From NCBI GenBank assembly GCA_015063785.1, contig SVTM01000027.1:1-37943 (forward strand): a stretch of DNA of 37,943 bases, read 5' to 3'. This DNA is from Oscillospiraceae bacterium (GTDB lineage: Bacteria; Bacillota; Clostridia; Oscillospirales; CAG-382). Shown piece by piece: positions 10,287 to 18,913 of this stretch (positions within the stretch are counted from its first letter, which is position 1; the number at the start of each line of letters is the position of its first letter). The position numbers and the translations under genes were made by a program. The notes under the pieces are model-generated. The model saw nothing but the letters and a program-made list of their open reading frames with translations. It was not told where the DNA came from and did not search any database.

Positions 10287-11411
10287 ATGATCTACAAGGA
10301 CTATAAAGGCAAAAAACTTTCCATGCTCGGCATGGGAACCATGCGTCTTCCCACCGATGACAAGGAAAATATAGATAAAACTCAGGTACGCGAAATGGTG
10401 GCATACGCCATGGAAAAGGGTATCAACTATTACGACACCGCATGGGGATACCATATGGGAATGTCCGAGCCCTGCATGGGCGAAATTCTTTCGGAGTATC
10501 CGAGAGAAAGCTATTATCTTGCCACAAAGTTTCCGGGTTACGACCTTTCAAATATGAATAGCGTCGAGGAAATATTTGCAAAGCAACAGCAAAGATTGAA
10601 GACCGACTATTTCGATTTTTATCTTGTTCACAACGTTTGTGATCTCAATATCAATCAGTATGTAGATCCCAAGTATCGCGTTTATGATTATCTCACCCGC
10701 ATGCAGGACGAGGGAAAGATCCGCCATCTCGGTTTTTCGGTTCACGGAAATATCGATGTTATGAAGCGTTTCCTTGAGGTGTACGGCGACAGAATGGAAT
10801 TCTGTCAGATCCAGCTCAACTGGCTCGACTATTCTTTCCAGGACGCTCGCGCAAAGCTTGAACTCCTGAAAGAAATAAATTGCCCCGTTTGGGTAATGGA
10901 GCCTCTACGCGGCGGAATGCTCTGCTCGTTCGAAAAAGGGGAGGCACAAGAGCTTCTTGCGGCAAGACCCAACGAAAATGCTGTGTCGCTGGCTTTCAGA
11001 TATCTTCAAAGCTTCGATAACATAAAGGTTGTGCTTTCGGGTATGTCAAATTTCGAACAGCTTAAAGATAACATAAAGACTTTTGAGACCGACGAGCCTT
11101 TGACAAAAGAAGAAATATCGGTGCTTTATGACGTAGCAAAGGCTCGCACCGAAAAAATAGCTCTCCCTTGTACCTCCTGCCGTTATTGCACCGAGCATTG
11201 TCCGATGGAGCTTGATATTCCGAAACTTATATCGCTTTACAACGAGCACGCCTTCACGGGAGGCGGGTTCATCGCTCCCATGGCTCTCCAGGCAATTCCC
11301 GAGGAAAAGCACCCGTCAGCCTGCATAGGTTGTCGCAGCTGCGAAACTGTTTGCCCTCAGATGATAAAAATTTCGGAAGCTATGGAAGATTTTGCGAAGA
11401 AACTCAAATAA
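10287..11411 (+). CDS. Aldo/keto reductase with C-terminal ferredoxin domain
   Basis: The 374-residue protein joins an aldo/keto reductase TIM barrel (about residues 1-280) to a two-cluster 4Fe-4S ferredoxin domain. In the barrel, GMGTMRLP, YYDTAWGYHMG (catalytic D and Y), ATKFP (K) and YLVHNV (H) supply the usual tetrad. In the tail, CTSCRYCTEHCP and CIGCRSCETVCPQ bind two clusters. This architecture is common in anaerobes (the COG1453-type group) and implies electron transfer through iron-sulfur clusters as well as a nicotinamide cofactor. The substrate is unknown. It is a single-gene unit with its own promoter and a shared bidirectional terminator. Confidence 0.92.
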   Translation: MIYKDYKGKKLSMLGMGTMRLPTDDKENIDKTQVREMVAYAMEKGINYYDTAWGYHMGMSEPCMGEILSEYPRESYYLATKFPGYDLSNMNSVEEIFAKQQQRLKTDYFDFYLVHNVCDLNINQYVDPKYRVYDYLTRMQDEGKIRHLGFSVHGNIDVMKRFLEVYGDRMEFCQIQLNWLDYSFQDARAKLELLKEINCPVWVMEPLRGGMLCSFEKGEAQELLAARPNENAVSLAFRYLQSFDNIKVVLSGMSNFEQLKDNIKTFETDEPLTKEEISVLYDVAKARTEKIALPCTSCRYCTEHCPMELDIPKLISLYNEHAFTGGGFIAPMALQAIPEEKHPSACIGCRSCETVCPQMIKISEAMEDFAKKLK

Positions 11412-11419
11412 CATATAAA

Positions 11420-11461
11420 ACATTACAAAAAACTCCGCCATAGCGGAGTTTTTTGTAATGT
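11420..11461. terminator. Bidirectional terminator between convergent genes
   Basis: Perfect 19-base arms (11420-11438 and 11443-11461) pair around a four-base loop. The stem includes A- and T-runs that serve as the U-tract in both directions. It separates the aldo/keto reductase (+) from the MATE exporter (-). Confidence 0.9.
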
Positions 11462-11465
11462 AATA

Positions 11466-12821
11466 TCATATTTTAATGTTTACCCATTTGCCGCCTGAAA
11501 AACGTATGGCGGCAAGGATGAATCTTGCGCACTGATCGGCAATAACACCAATCCAGATACCGTGGATACCAAAGCCGAGGTTGTAGCAGGCAATATATGA
11601 AACGACGGTTCGGATAACAGTTACACACACCGCAGATACCACCGCGGTGAAAAGTGTGTCGCCCGCACCGCGCAGACAGCCCATGTATATGACCTGACGC
11701 AACTGGAAAAGCACCGATACGATAATGAGATATATGATGATTATACCGATGTCGACAATTTCGGGATCTTTCGGGAAAAACAACTCCATAAGAAAACGGG
11801 CACCGATAAAGTACACTATTGCAAGCACAACCGAAATACATCCGCCGACAAACTGGCAAGTTCTTCCGTAAAGCTTTGCTTTGTCAGGATCTTTTTCGCC
11901 GAGCGACCGCCCGATCAGCGCAACCGCCGCAGCCTGCAGACCGTCGCCGAAGGCAAATGAAAGCCCCATAATGTTCATGCCGACCTGGTGTGCTGCCATG
12001 GGGTCGGATCCTTGGTCGGCTGCCATAAGTGCCGTGGCAAGAAAACCGATACGCAGTAGAATTTGTTCAAAAAAAACGCTGTAACCAACCTTGACAATGC
12101 CAAGAAAAGCATCCACAGTGGGTTTTATGTGTTGCTTGAATATGTAGGGAAAGCTTACGAATACTTTTGTGTTCGAAACAGAAAGAATGCTCATGATTGA
12201 AGCTATAAACGAGCCAAAAACCGTTGCGATTGCCGCGCCGTGGATCCCAAGGCGAGGAAAACCAAAATTTCCTTCAATGAGCAGGTAGTTGAAGATCATG
12301 TTTATAATGTTGGAAACCACGTTTGTTCGCATGGTTATCTTGGTGTTTCCAGCGCCTCTTTGCGCGGCGTTTATCGTAATTTGTATGCAGTTAAAGATTA
12401 TTCCGCCCATGATAATGCGAAGATAACTGACCGCATAATTGTGCGTTTCTTCTTCCGAACCGCACATTCTGATAATATCGTCGGCAAAAACAACAAACGC
12501 AAGGCTTATGATTATTGCAAGAATGATAACGATGCCAAAGGCGGTTAAGAAAATTTCGTTTGCGCTGTCGCGGCGTTTTTCGCCTACCCGTCGTGCAACA
12601 AGAGCCGACAACGAAACGCTGATGGCGATGAATATGGCAAGGCCGATAAATTTCGGCTGGGTCGTAAGCCCCACCGCCGCCACAGCATCAGATCCCAGTC
12701 CGCTTACCATCAGAGAGTCCACAAGTCCCGCAAAGGCTACAAAGAACGATTCGATGATCGAAGGGATTGCCATTTTCAGGACAGTACTGAAGGCATCGCG
12801 ACTGTATTTTTGCTTTATCAT
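11466..12821 (-). CDS. MATE family efflux transporter
   Basis: The 451-residue polytopic protein has about twelve hydrophobic segments. MATE signatures include the opening SIIESFFVAFAGLVDSLMVSGLG, split around residues 17-40, then AVAAVGLTTQP and the repeated second-half elements MAAHQVGMNIMGLSFAFGDGLQ. Such proteins export drugs, metabolites or lipid-linked compounds using Na+ or H+ gradients. The substrate cannot be read from sequence. The ATG directly abuts the stop of the FkbM gene, so the two are translationally coupled. Confidence 0.93.
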   Translation of the reverse strand: MIKQKYSRDAFSTVLKMAIPSIIESFFVAFAGLVDSLMVSGLGSDAVAAVGLTTQPKFIGLAIFIAISVSLSALVARRVGEKRRDSANEIFLTAFGIVIILAIIISLAFVVFADDIIRMCGSEEETHNYAVSYLRIIMGGIIFNCIQITINAAQRGAGNTKITMRTNVVSNIINMIFNYLLIEGNFGFPRLGIHGAAIATVFGSFIASIMSILSVSNTKVFVSFPYIFKQHIKPTVDAFLGIVKVGYSVFFEQILLRIGFLATALMAADQGSDPMAAHQVGMNIMGLSFAFGDGLQAAAVALIGRSLGEKDPDKAKLYGRTCQFVGGCISVVLAIVYFIGARFLMELFFPKDPEIVDIGIIIIYLIIVSVLFQLRQVIYMGCLRGAGDTLFTAVVSAVCVTVIRTVVSYIACYNLGFGIHGIWIGVIADQCARFILAAIRFSGGKWVNIKI

Positions 12822-13916
12822 TTATTTTTGCGCCCTCTTTCGGAAGTAAAAGTTTGTGTCCCAGCAAGGAATGTGCCTGAAGTGTCTGAAAAAGATATCG
12901 TATTTTTCGTTCAATTCCATAACCTTTTCTGGTATGGTAAAGTAGTCTTCTGTTCTGTGATATGCTGCAATGCACACGGTTGGACTGTGCTCGGAAATAA
13001 CCCTTTTTGCACCTATAACAGCGTTAAGATCTGCACCTTCCGCATCAATTTTTATATAATCCGCTTTTTCTACGATACTGTCTATGTCAACAGCTTGAAT
13101 TTCTGTCGCCTTTGCGCCGACGTGGGAGGTGGTGTTTGCGCTGTTTCTGCCCGAACGTGAATAAAAGGTGAGCGTTTCGTGTTTGTCCCAAGCGGCAAGA
13201 TTGTGCACGGTGATGTCAGAAATGTCACACTCGGCGGCGTATTTTTCAAGCTTTCTGTAATTTCGTGCATCAGGCTCGAAAGCGATAACCTTGATGCCGT
13301 TTCCGGAATATGAGGTGAATTCTCTTACTGTGTCTCCATTGTAGGCACCGATATCTACGTAGATGCAGGGACTTTTTGGTTTTAATATGTTTTTATAACT
13401 CTCATCCACCGTCGTTTCGCATTGAAAAAGGTATTCTATATTTCCCGTCAGGCGGTATTTGATCGAGTTTGTAAAGGCTTTTTTGGACGTGTTATCGCAA
13501 AGCTTGTTGTAAACACTTTCAAGACGGAAAAAGTTTTCTTCAAAGTACAGCATATCAAAAATTCCGCCACCAAAAACAGGCACGTCGGGGGCATAAAGTT
13601 CGCACTCGGCAGATATTATTCTGACGTTTTCAATGACTTCGTCAATCTTTGTGCCGAATGCCACCAGAACCACCATGTCAGAAAGCCGATGCTTTGCCGA
13701 AGCAAAGGTTTCGACCTTGTGCCCGTGAAAAATCTTTTCCCGTACAAATCCGTCGCTGGCAAAAACGCCCGAAATTTCCATTCCGCGTTTTTCAAGCTCT
13801 GCGATAATCTTGTCTGCACCATCGCCCATGCCGTATAAAACAATTGGCTTTTTGCATTCTTTCAGATGCTGCCACAGATCGCATTTTATATTTTCAAATT
13901 CTTTTCTGAAATCCAT
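12822..13916 (-). CDS. FkbM family methyltransferase with N-terminal Rossmann-like domain
   Basis: The 364-residue protein has two parts. Residues about 20-130 form a Rossmann-like unit (KPIVLYGMGDGADKII, VVLVAFGTKIDEVI), as found in front of some sugar-related methyltransferases. Residues about 175-360 are an FkbM methyltransferase with the SAM-binding IYVDIGAYNGDTVREF, VIAFEPDARNYRKLEK, and DYIKIDAEGADLNAVIGA. The frame is open to 13994, but ATG 13916 has GGAG six bases upstream and lies downstream of a good promoter. The target is unknown; FkbM enzymes O-methylate glycans, lipids or secondary metabolites. It is first in an operon with the MATE exporter. Confidence 0.88.
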   Translation of the reverse strand: MDFRKEFENIKCDLWQHLKECKKPIVLYGMGDGADKIIAELEKRGMEISGVFASDGFVREKIFHGHKVETFASAKHRLSDMVVLVAFGTKIDEVIENVRIISAECELYAPDVPVFGGGIFDMLYFEENFFRLESVYNKLCDNTSKKAFTNSIKYRLTGNIEYLFQCETTVDESYKNILKPKSPCIYVDIGAYNGDTVREFTSYSGNGIKVIAFEPDARNYRKLEKYAAECDISDITVHNLAAWDKHETLTFYSRSGRNSANTTSHVGAKATEIQAVDIDSIVEKADYIKIDAEGADLNAVIGAKRVISEHSPTVCIAAYHRTEDYFTIPEKVMELNEKYDIFFRHFRHIPCWDTNFYFRKRAQK

Positions 13917-13953
13917 TTTATCTCCGAGGTCGTTATTTTTGCAATACATGACT

Positions 13954-13982
13954 ATTCTACTACTTTTTTGTCGGAATGTAAA
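13954..13982 (-). promoter_or_regulatory. Promoter of the fkbM-MATE operon
   Basis: On the minus strand TTTACA (13982-13977) and TAGAAT (13959-13954) have a 17-base spacer, each one mismatch from consensus. It lies about 40 bases upstream of the chosen fkbM start. Confidence 0.7.
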
Positions 13983-14033
13983 CAGAATTTGCAAATTCTC
14001 TGAAAAAATTTACTGCTCGTGCACTAATTGTAA

Positions 14034-14062
14034 TTGCATATCGTCGTGATATATGGTACAAT
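14034..14062 (+). promoter_or_regulatory. Promoter of the SLH glycosidase gene
   Basis: TTGCAT (14034-14039) and TACAAT (14057-14062) have a 17-base spacer. The ribosome binding site GGGAGG follows at 14083-14088. Confidence 0.65.
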
Positions 14063-14097
14063 ATATATCAGAATTTGATAAAGGGAGGATGATAAAG

Positions 14098-17000
14098 TTG
14101 TTCAGAAAATTTATTTCGCTTCTCGTTGCTCTGTGCTGCGCGGCACATTTTACCGCATTTGCCATTCCTTACGATACCTATATGGCAGGACGACACGAGT
14201 ATACTTCTGCCACCTACAAGATATCACCCGGACTTACATATACCGAATATCTCACCGAAAACGAAAAATACGGATATGAGCGTTCGTTTGTTTATGAATA
14301 CACCCCGATGAAGGGAACGCATGTCGTTCCGTCAAGCGGCAATTATGTTTACGGCACAACATCTCTCGGCACCATAACAAAAGAGCTTGAAAAAGAAGGC
14401 GTCAGAGTTGTCGGCGGTATAAATGGAGATTTTTACAGCACAGCAACGGGAGTTCCGATTGGCGGCATGATAATCGACCGTGAAATATACTCTTCAGATA
14501 ACGATAGAACTGCCATGGGCTTTGACAGCGATGGAAAAGCTTTTATTTCAAAGCCACAAATAAGAGCACTCCTTTCTGACGGAGAAAATGATATTACCCT
14601 TGAGCATATCAACAAATATCCACTCGAATACAGCCTGTATCTTCTTACAGACCGTTTTTATCCCACCACTAAAACCACCCTTGCATCTACCGAGATAGTT
14701 TTGTTGCCATACACAGAGGTTGTGGTGTATGAAACCGAAGATGACTACAAAATGGCGATTGATGCTGCCGAAGAAAACAAAGCTCCGCCTGAAGAAACAG
14801 AAGAGCCTCTCGAGCACTCCGACGAAAAAACGGAAGATGCTGAAACAACCGAAGATGCTGAAATAATTGAAGATACAAAAACGTCCGAAGATACAGAAAC
14901 GTCTGAAGATACAGAAACAGCCGAAGGTGCTGAAAACACAGAAGAACCTGATGCCGAACCTCAAAAAGAACCTGTTTACTTCTGGCTGTTTGCTTCCGAT
15001 AACGGTGAGAAATCGGACACCGATGTTCCGCTTGAAGAAGATGCAATCGATCTGGAAAAAGAAGCTGAAAAAACAGAAAGCGAACAGGGCACGGATCAAG
15101 AAGTACAGCAAAAGGATGCGCAAACCGAAGAACCTGATACAAACCCAGAAACAAATACCGAGCAACCCGAAAACGATGAAGAAATAATAACAGAGAAAAC
15201 AGAAACTTCCGACGACGCTCCCGATGCTGAAAAAACGGAGGACGAAATAACCGAAGACCCCGGCAATATCGAAGAAACCGACAATGCTGATGGAGAAAAC
15301 ACTGAGGAGAAAAAGAACTTTTTCGCAAAGCGTTATACAGTTTCTGACGAAAAGCTTACAATCGGTTGCTCTCTTAATGTCGCCGCCATCGAGATACGCC
15401 GTGATTCTATAAACTCAGAAATTCCGGCAGGTTGCTTTGTTATCTGCGCCGAAAACGTAAACCAGTTGCCAAATGTCTCGCATATCGAAAAAGGTGACGA
15501 TTTTACCCTTTCGGTAAGCGCCAACGAAGAATGGTACGATGTCGTTCATGCCATCGGCAACGCAGGTGGATTGATTCTTAAGGACGGAGAATACTGTGAC
15601 GACGTTGAAATAGATCATTATCCCTATGCCCACCCGAGAACGGCAGCAGGCATTACAGCCGATGGAAAGGTGATATTCTACTGTGTGGATGGCAGACAAA
15701 AATCCAGCGGAGGACTGCGCATCGACCAGCTTTCGCATGAAATGAAAGAGCTGGGCTGCGTCATCGCCATGAACCTTGACGGCGGCGGATCTACCACTGC
15801 ATACGCTGCACTTCCCGGCGAATCGTTTTCAACACTCAAAAATTCTCCGTCCGGAATCGTCGAGCGTAAGACGGCAAATTCTCTTGTTTTCATAAACACC
15901 ACCGAAAGGGTGGGGGGAGCATCACGCTTTACCTTCTATCCCGAAAGACCATATGTGGTTTGCGGCGGAAGCGAATATCTGCTTCCGAAGCCTTGTGCCA
16001 CGGATATCAATTTTCATCCCGTCGATTTGCCCGATGATCTGACATACAGCTACTATACTTCCCCCATACAGACCGATTCTGTCGTTCTTGATGGCAACAG
16101 ATTCGTATCGGGCGAAAAATGCGGTCCCGTAAAAGTGTACGTGCACATCGAACAGGACGGCAACACACTTGAATATATGGCAGGCACCGTATTTGTGCTT
16201 TCGGATATTTCAGACTTTTCGTTTGATGTTGAAGAAACAGAGCTTTATCCCTTCGAACCCTTTGAACTTTCGTTCAAGGCAGGCTATCACACAGCTCCGT
16301 TGTTTTATGACAAAAACTCTCTTCGTTTTTCGCTTCCCGAGGCAATAGAGGAAAAGACAGAAGTGAATGTTGACGAAGAAGCTAAAGAACAGACAGATGA
16401 GGACTTACAAGAAAATGGCGAGGAGCTCCCCGAGACTTCGGTCGAGGCTGAATTTGTCGGCGTGGAAGAGATAAAGGAAAAAGAGTTTTTCGAAATTCCC
16501 GAAGACGACCTTCTTGGCAACGAAAAGGGAAATATAACGAAGGATCTCGTTTTCACCTCCACAACACAGAACGAAACAGTGATCTTTTCGGCAAAGCTTG
16601 GCGATCTTGTCCGCGACATAACTGTACGGGTGAAAAAGTTCCCGTTTGTCGACAGTTTTTCGCATTGGTCGGCAAAAAATCTTGTTGAAATATACAAGCT
16701 CAATCTGATGCAGGGCGAACTTTTGGGCGAAGAGCTTGTCTTTGTGCCGCAAAGAAACATGACAAAGTCCGAATTCATAACTGTTCTTGCTCGAATGCTT
16801 TATCCGAATATTGATAAGGAAGTATCAAACGAACAAACAGATGACGTGCAAACCGTCCCGTCTGATGATGTTAATACAGCTACTGACGTCCACGAAAAAG
16901 TGCTCGACGAGACAGTAACGCAAATCGATAGCGAAACAGACACTGAAACTTCAGTCGAGGTAACAGAAGAAACGGAAGTCGTCGAAGAAACATTGCCCAC

Positions 17001-17430
17001 ACAAAAGTCCGAAACAGAAGAAGTCGAGACGATAGTATATCCTTTCACAGATTTTGCAGATATTCCCGAATGGGCACAGAAATACTATGCAGCCATGAAC
17101 GAGAGCGGGCTTTTGGAACTTCTTGTAAAGAGTGACGAAAACGGTGAAGCAAGGATATATCCTACAGAGTATATCACGCGTTACGACGTTCTTGTTATGC
17201 TGGGTGCCCTTTGCGAGAATGCAGACGAAGAGCTTCTCGGTGAGTACACCGATTCGTATATTTTCGATGCCAGTCCACACAAGCAGCTTATAAACAATGC
17301 CGTCAAGGCAGGTATTTTCGAGGGTTACGAGGACAAGACCTTAAGACCTGCAAACCTTCTGACAAGAGCAGAGGCGGCAACCGTTATACTGAGATTTTAC
17401 AACAAGGAATTTTTGACAATATCTGAATAA
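14098..17430 (+). CDS. Secreted phosphodiester glycosidase (NAGPA-like) with SLH domains
   Basis: This is a surface protein of about 1110 residues. A signal peptide (FRKFISLLVALCCAAHFTAFA) opens it. A NAGPA-type phosphodiester glycosidase domain follows in two pieces: GVRVVGGINGDFYSTATGVP near residue 100, and RTAAGITADGKVIFYCVDGR and AMNLDGGGSTT near 520-567. An insert of about 200 residues rich in Glu, Thr, Asp and Pro (about 205-408), with hexapeptide repeats, separates the pieces. A further acidic stretch lies near 752-820. The C-terminus has three S-layer homology motifs (about 848-902, 982-1045, 1048-1108), the first two separated by another acidic linker. TTG at 14098 is preferred because GGAGG lies nine bases upstream; an ATG at 14089 touches the Shine-Dalgarno. 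The true substrate is unknown. Confidence 0.85.
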   Translation: MFRKFISLLVALCCAAHFTAFAIPYDTYMAGRHEYTSATYKISPGLTYTEYLTENEKYGYERSFVYEYTPMKGTHVVPSSGNYVYGTTSLGTITKELEKEGVRVVGGINGDFYSTATGVPIGGMIIDREIYSSDNDRTAMGFDSDGKAFISKPQIRALLSDGENDITLEHINKYPLEYSLYLLTDRFYPTTKTTLASTEIVLLPYTEVVVYETEDDYKMAIDAAEENKAPPEETEEPLEHSDEKTEDAETTEDAEIIEDTKTSEDTETSEDTETAEGAENTEEPDAEPQKEPVYFWLFASDNGEKSDTDVPLEEDAIDLEKEAEKTESEQGTDQEVQQKDAQTEEPDTNPETNTEQPENDEEIITEKTETSDDAPDAEKTEDEITEDPGNIEETDNADGENTEEKKNFFAKRYTVSDEKLTIGCSLNVAAIEIRRDSINSEIPAGCFVICAENVNQLPNVSHIEKGDDFTLSVSANEEWYDVVHAIGNAGGLILKDGEYCDDVEIDHYPYAHPRTAAGITADGKVIFYCVDGRQKSSGGLRIDQLSHEMKELGCVIAMNLDGGGSTTAYAALPGESFSTLKNSPSGIVERKTANSLVFINTTERVGGASRFTFYPERPYVVCGGSEYLLPKPCATDINFHPVDLPDDLTYSYYTSPIQTDSVVLDGNRFVSGEKCGPVKVYVHIEQDGNTLEYMAGTVFVLSDISDFSFDVEETELYPFEPFELSFKAGYHTAPLFYDKNSLRFSLPEAIEEKTEVNVDEEAKEQTDEDLQENGEELPETSVEAEFVGVEEIKEKEFFEIPEDDLLGNEKGNITKDLVFTSTTQNETVIFSAKLGDLVRDITVRVKKFPFVDSFSHWSAKNLVEIYKLNLMQGELLGEELVFVPQRNMTKSEFITVLARMLYPNIDKEVSNEQTDDVQTVPSDDVNTATDVHEKVLDETVTQIDSETDTETSVEVTEETEVVEETLPTQKSETEEVETIVYPFTDFADIPEWAQKYYAAMNESGLLELLVKSDENGEARIYPTEYITRYDVLVMLGALCENADEELLGEYTDSYIFDASPHKQLINNAVKAGIFEGYEDKTLRPANLLTRAEAATVILRFYNKEFLTISE
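14830..14937 (+). repeat. Tandem 18-base repeat, six copies, coding
   Basis: Six consecutive 18-base units (14830, 14848, 14866, 14884, 14902, 14920) encode hexapeptides of the form T/S-E-D-x-E-T (TEDAET, TEDAEI, IEDTKT, SEDTET, SEDTET, AEGAEN). Units four and five are nearly identical at the DNA level. The repeat lies inside the acidic insert of the glycosidase-like gene. Confidence 0.9.
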
Positions 17431-17435
17431 AAAAA

Positions 17436-17470
17436 CGCCTTCGGCAGATAATACTGTCGGAGGCGATTTT
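17436..17470 (+). terminator. Terminator-like hairpin that contains the next gene's ribosome binding site
   Basis: Twelve-base arms at 17436-17447 and 17454-17465 pair with two G-U wobbles around the loop ATAATA, followed by ATTTTT. The 3' arm includes GGAGG (17459-17463), the ribosome binding site of the gene starting at 17472. The element can therefore both end the upstream transcript and mask translation of the downstream gene. Confidence 0.8.
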
Positions 17471-17471
17471 T

Positions 17472-17894
17472 ATGTTTTCGCAAAACGCCGTTTTTTTGTG
17501 GCTTGCGCTGTTTTTCGCCTTGTTTGTCTGCGAAATGTTTGTTCCATATCGGGAAAAGCTTGTTTTTTCATTAGCGGCAGGATGTGTTGCCACAATGTTT
17601 TTTTGCGAGCTACAAAAAAGTTTGTTTTTTCAGTGCGTTTTCTGCATTTTGTCTGCTCTTTTTGTATATCTGTCGGTTATTATGTCAGAAATACTCAAGA
17701 TCAGATTACAAAGAAGAAAAAAAGAATCTTTTGCCGACGTGATTGTTCTTTGCGATATTCCCGATAGAGAATACGGTTTTGTTTACAGACAAGGAAAACG
17801 CCACACGATCAGAAATGACAGCGGAAAAAAGCTTAAGAAAGGCGAGGTCCTGCAGATGGCAAAAAAGGAGCTCGATGGGGAAGATAATGTTTGA
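17472..17894 (+). CDS. Small NfeD-like membrane protein
   Basis: The 140-residue protein has three hydrophobic helices (about 7-24, 29-47, 51-73), a basic cluster (RLQRRKK), and a soluble tail of about 60 residues. The opening WLALFFALFVCEMFVP resembles the first helix of NfeD proteins. The tail (ADVIVLCDI, GFVYRQGKRHTIRND, LKKGEVLQM) has the strand order of the NfeD OB fold. This is pattern recognition of topology and not a firm family assignment. It is not SpoVAC, whose pattern I would expect ahead of spoVAD and do not find. It overlaps the start of spoVAD, so it is probably co-expressed with the spore genes. Confidence 0.6.
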   Translation: MFSQNAVFLWLALFFALFVCEMFVPYREKLVFSLAAGCVATMFFCELQKSLFFQCVFCILSALFVYLSVIMSEILKIRLQRRKKESFADVIVLCDIPDREYGFVYRQGKRHTIRNDSGKKLKKGEVLQMAKKELDGEDNV

Positions 17895-18909
17895 TAAAAA
17901 ATACGTTTCATCTCGCGAACCGATCGTTTTCAAAACACCCATACGGGTTCTTTCGCACGCGGCTGTGGGTGGAAAAAATGAAAAGAAAGGACCGCTTGGA
18001 GAATATATTGATGTATATTGCGATGACGAAAAACTATCGTGCGATACCTGGGAGAACGCCGAAAGCGAAATGTGTCGCATAGCGCTAGATATTGCGCTTT
18101 CCAAGGCAAAAATCAAGGAGAGCACCGTAGATTATCTTATTGCAGGCGATTTGATGAATCAATGCACCGGGGCAGGGTACGGACTTTCTTCGTTTGATAT
18201 CCCGTATTTTGGGCTTTACGGCGCTTGCTCCACCTTTGCAGAAGGCATCACCATCGGCGGCATGATGATAGAATCCGGCGCGGCTAACTGCGTTGCGATA
18301 GTTGTGTCGTCCCATTTTTGCACAGCGGAAAGACAGTACAGATTTCCCCTTGAATACGGTTCTTTTGCCGAAGAAACAGCCCAGACCACCGTCACAGGCG
18401 CAGGCTGTGTAATCCTTTGCAAAGATTCTGAAAAGGGTGTTTTTCTTACTTCCGCACTTCCCGGTATCGTATGCGACAGAGGAATAAAAGATGCCGCAAA
18501 TATGGGAGCTGCCATGTGTACTGCGGCGGCAGACACGCTTATTCGTTATTTTGAAAAAAGTGAACTTTCCACAAAAGATTTTGACCTTGTTGCAACAGGC
18601 GATCTTGGACACGAAGGCTTTTTGATGGCGCGGGAAATGCTGATCCCGAAAATCGCAGGTATTGAAAAAGTATATAACGATTGCGGAATAATGATATTTG
18701 ATACAAAAACACAGGACGTGGGCTCGGGCGGCTCAGGATGCGGATGCTCTGCCGTTGTTACCGCAGGGTATATCATGAGTCAGCTTGAAGAAAAGAAAAT
18801 GAAAAGAGTGGCACTGGCGGGCACCGGAGCAATGATGAGCCCCCAAAGTCTTTTGCAGGGAAGATCTATCCCTGCAGTTGCACATCTTGTAACTTTTGAA
18901 AGCAGGTGA
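17875..18909 (+). CDS. spoVAD: Stage V sporulation protein AD
   Basis: SpoVAD is a thiolase-fold protein of the SpoVA complex, which moves dipicolinic acid into the forespore and out during germination. The protein matches the family along its full length: LSHAAVGGKNEKKGPLG, DYLIAGDLMNQ, PYFGLYGACSTFAEG, SSHFCTAERQYRFPLEYG, VTGAGCVILC, NMGAAMCTAAADTLIRYF, ATGDLGHEGF, YNDCGIMIFD and GGSGCGCSAVVT. ATG 17875 has AGGAG four bases upstream; ATG 17887 is an alternative start four codons later. The gene overlaps the NfeD-like gene and is followed at once by spoVAE. No spoVAC is seen next to it. Confidence 0.95.
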   Translation: MGKIMFDKKYVSSREPIVFKTPIRVLSHAAVGGKNEKKGPLGEYIDVYCDDEKLSCDTWENAESEMCRIALDIALSKAKIKESTVDYLIAGDLMNQCTGAGYGLSSFDIPYFGLYGACSTFAEGITIGGMMIESGAANCVAIVVSSHFCTAERQYRFPLEYGSFAEETAQTTVTGAGCVILCKDSEKGVFLTSALPGIVCDRGIKDAANMGAAMCTAAADTLIRYFEKSELSTKDFDLVATGDLGHEGFLMAREMLIPKIAGIEKVYNDCGIMIFDTKTQDVGSGGSGCGCSAVVTAGYIMSQLEEKKMKRVALAGTGAMMSPQSLLQGRSIPAVAHLVTFESR

Positions 18910-18913
18910 TGGC

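Noticed and set aside
17424..17456. Possible sigma-G promoter (TGAATA and AATACTG) ahead of the NfeD-like and spoVA genes
   Set aside because: The spacer is 20 bases, longer than the usual 17-18. The predicted start would remove the GGAGG at 17459-17463.
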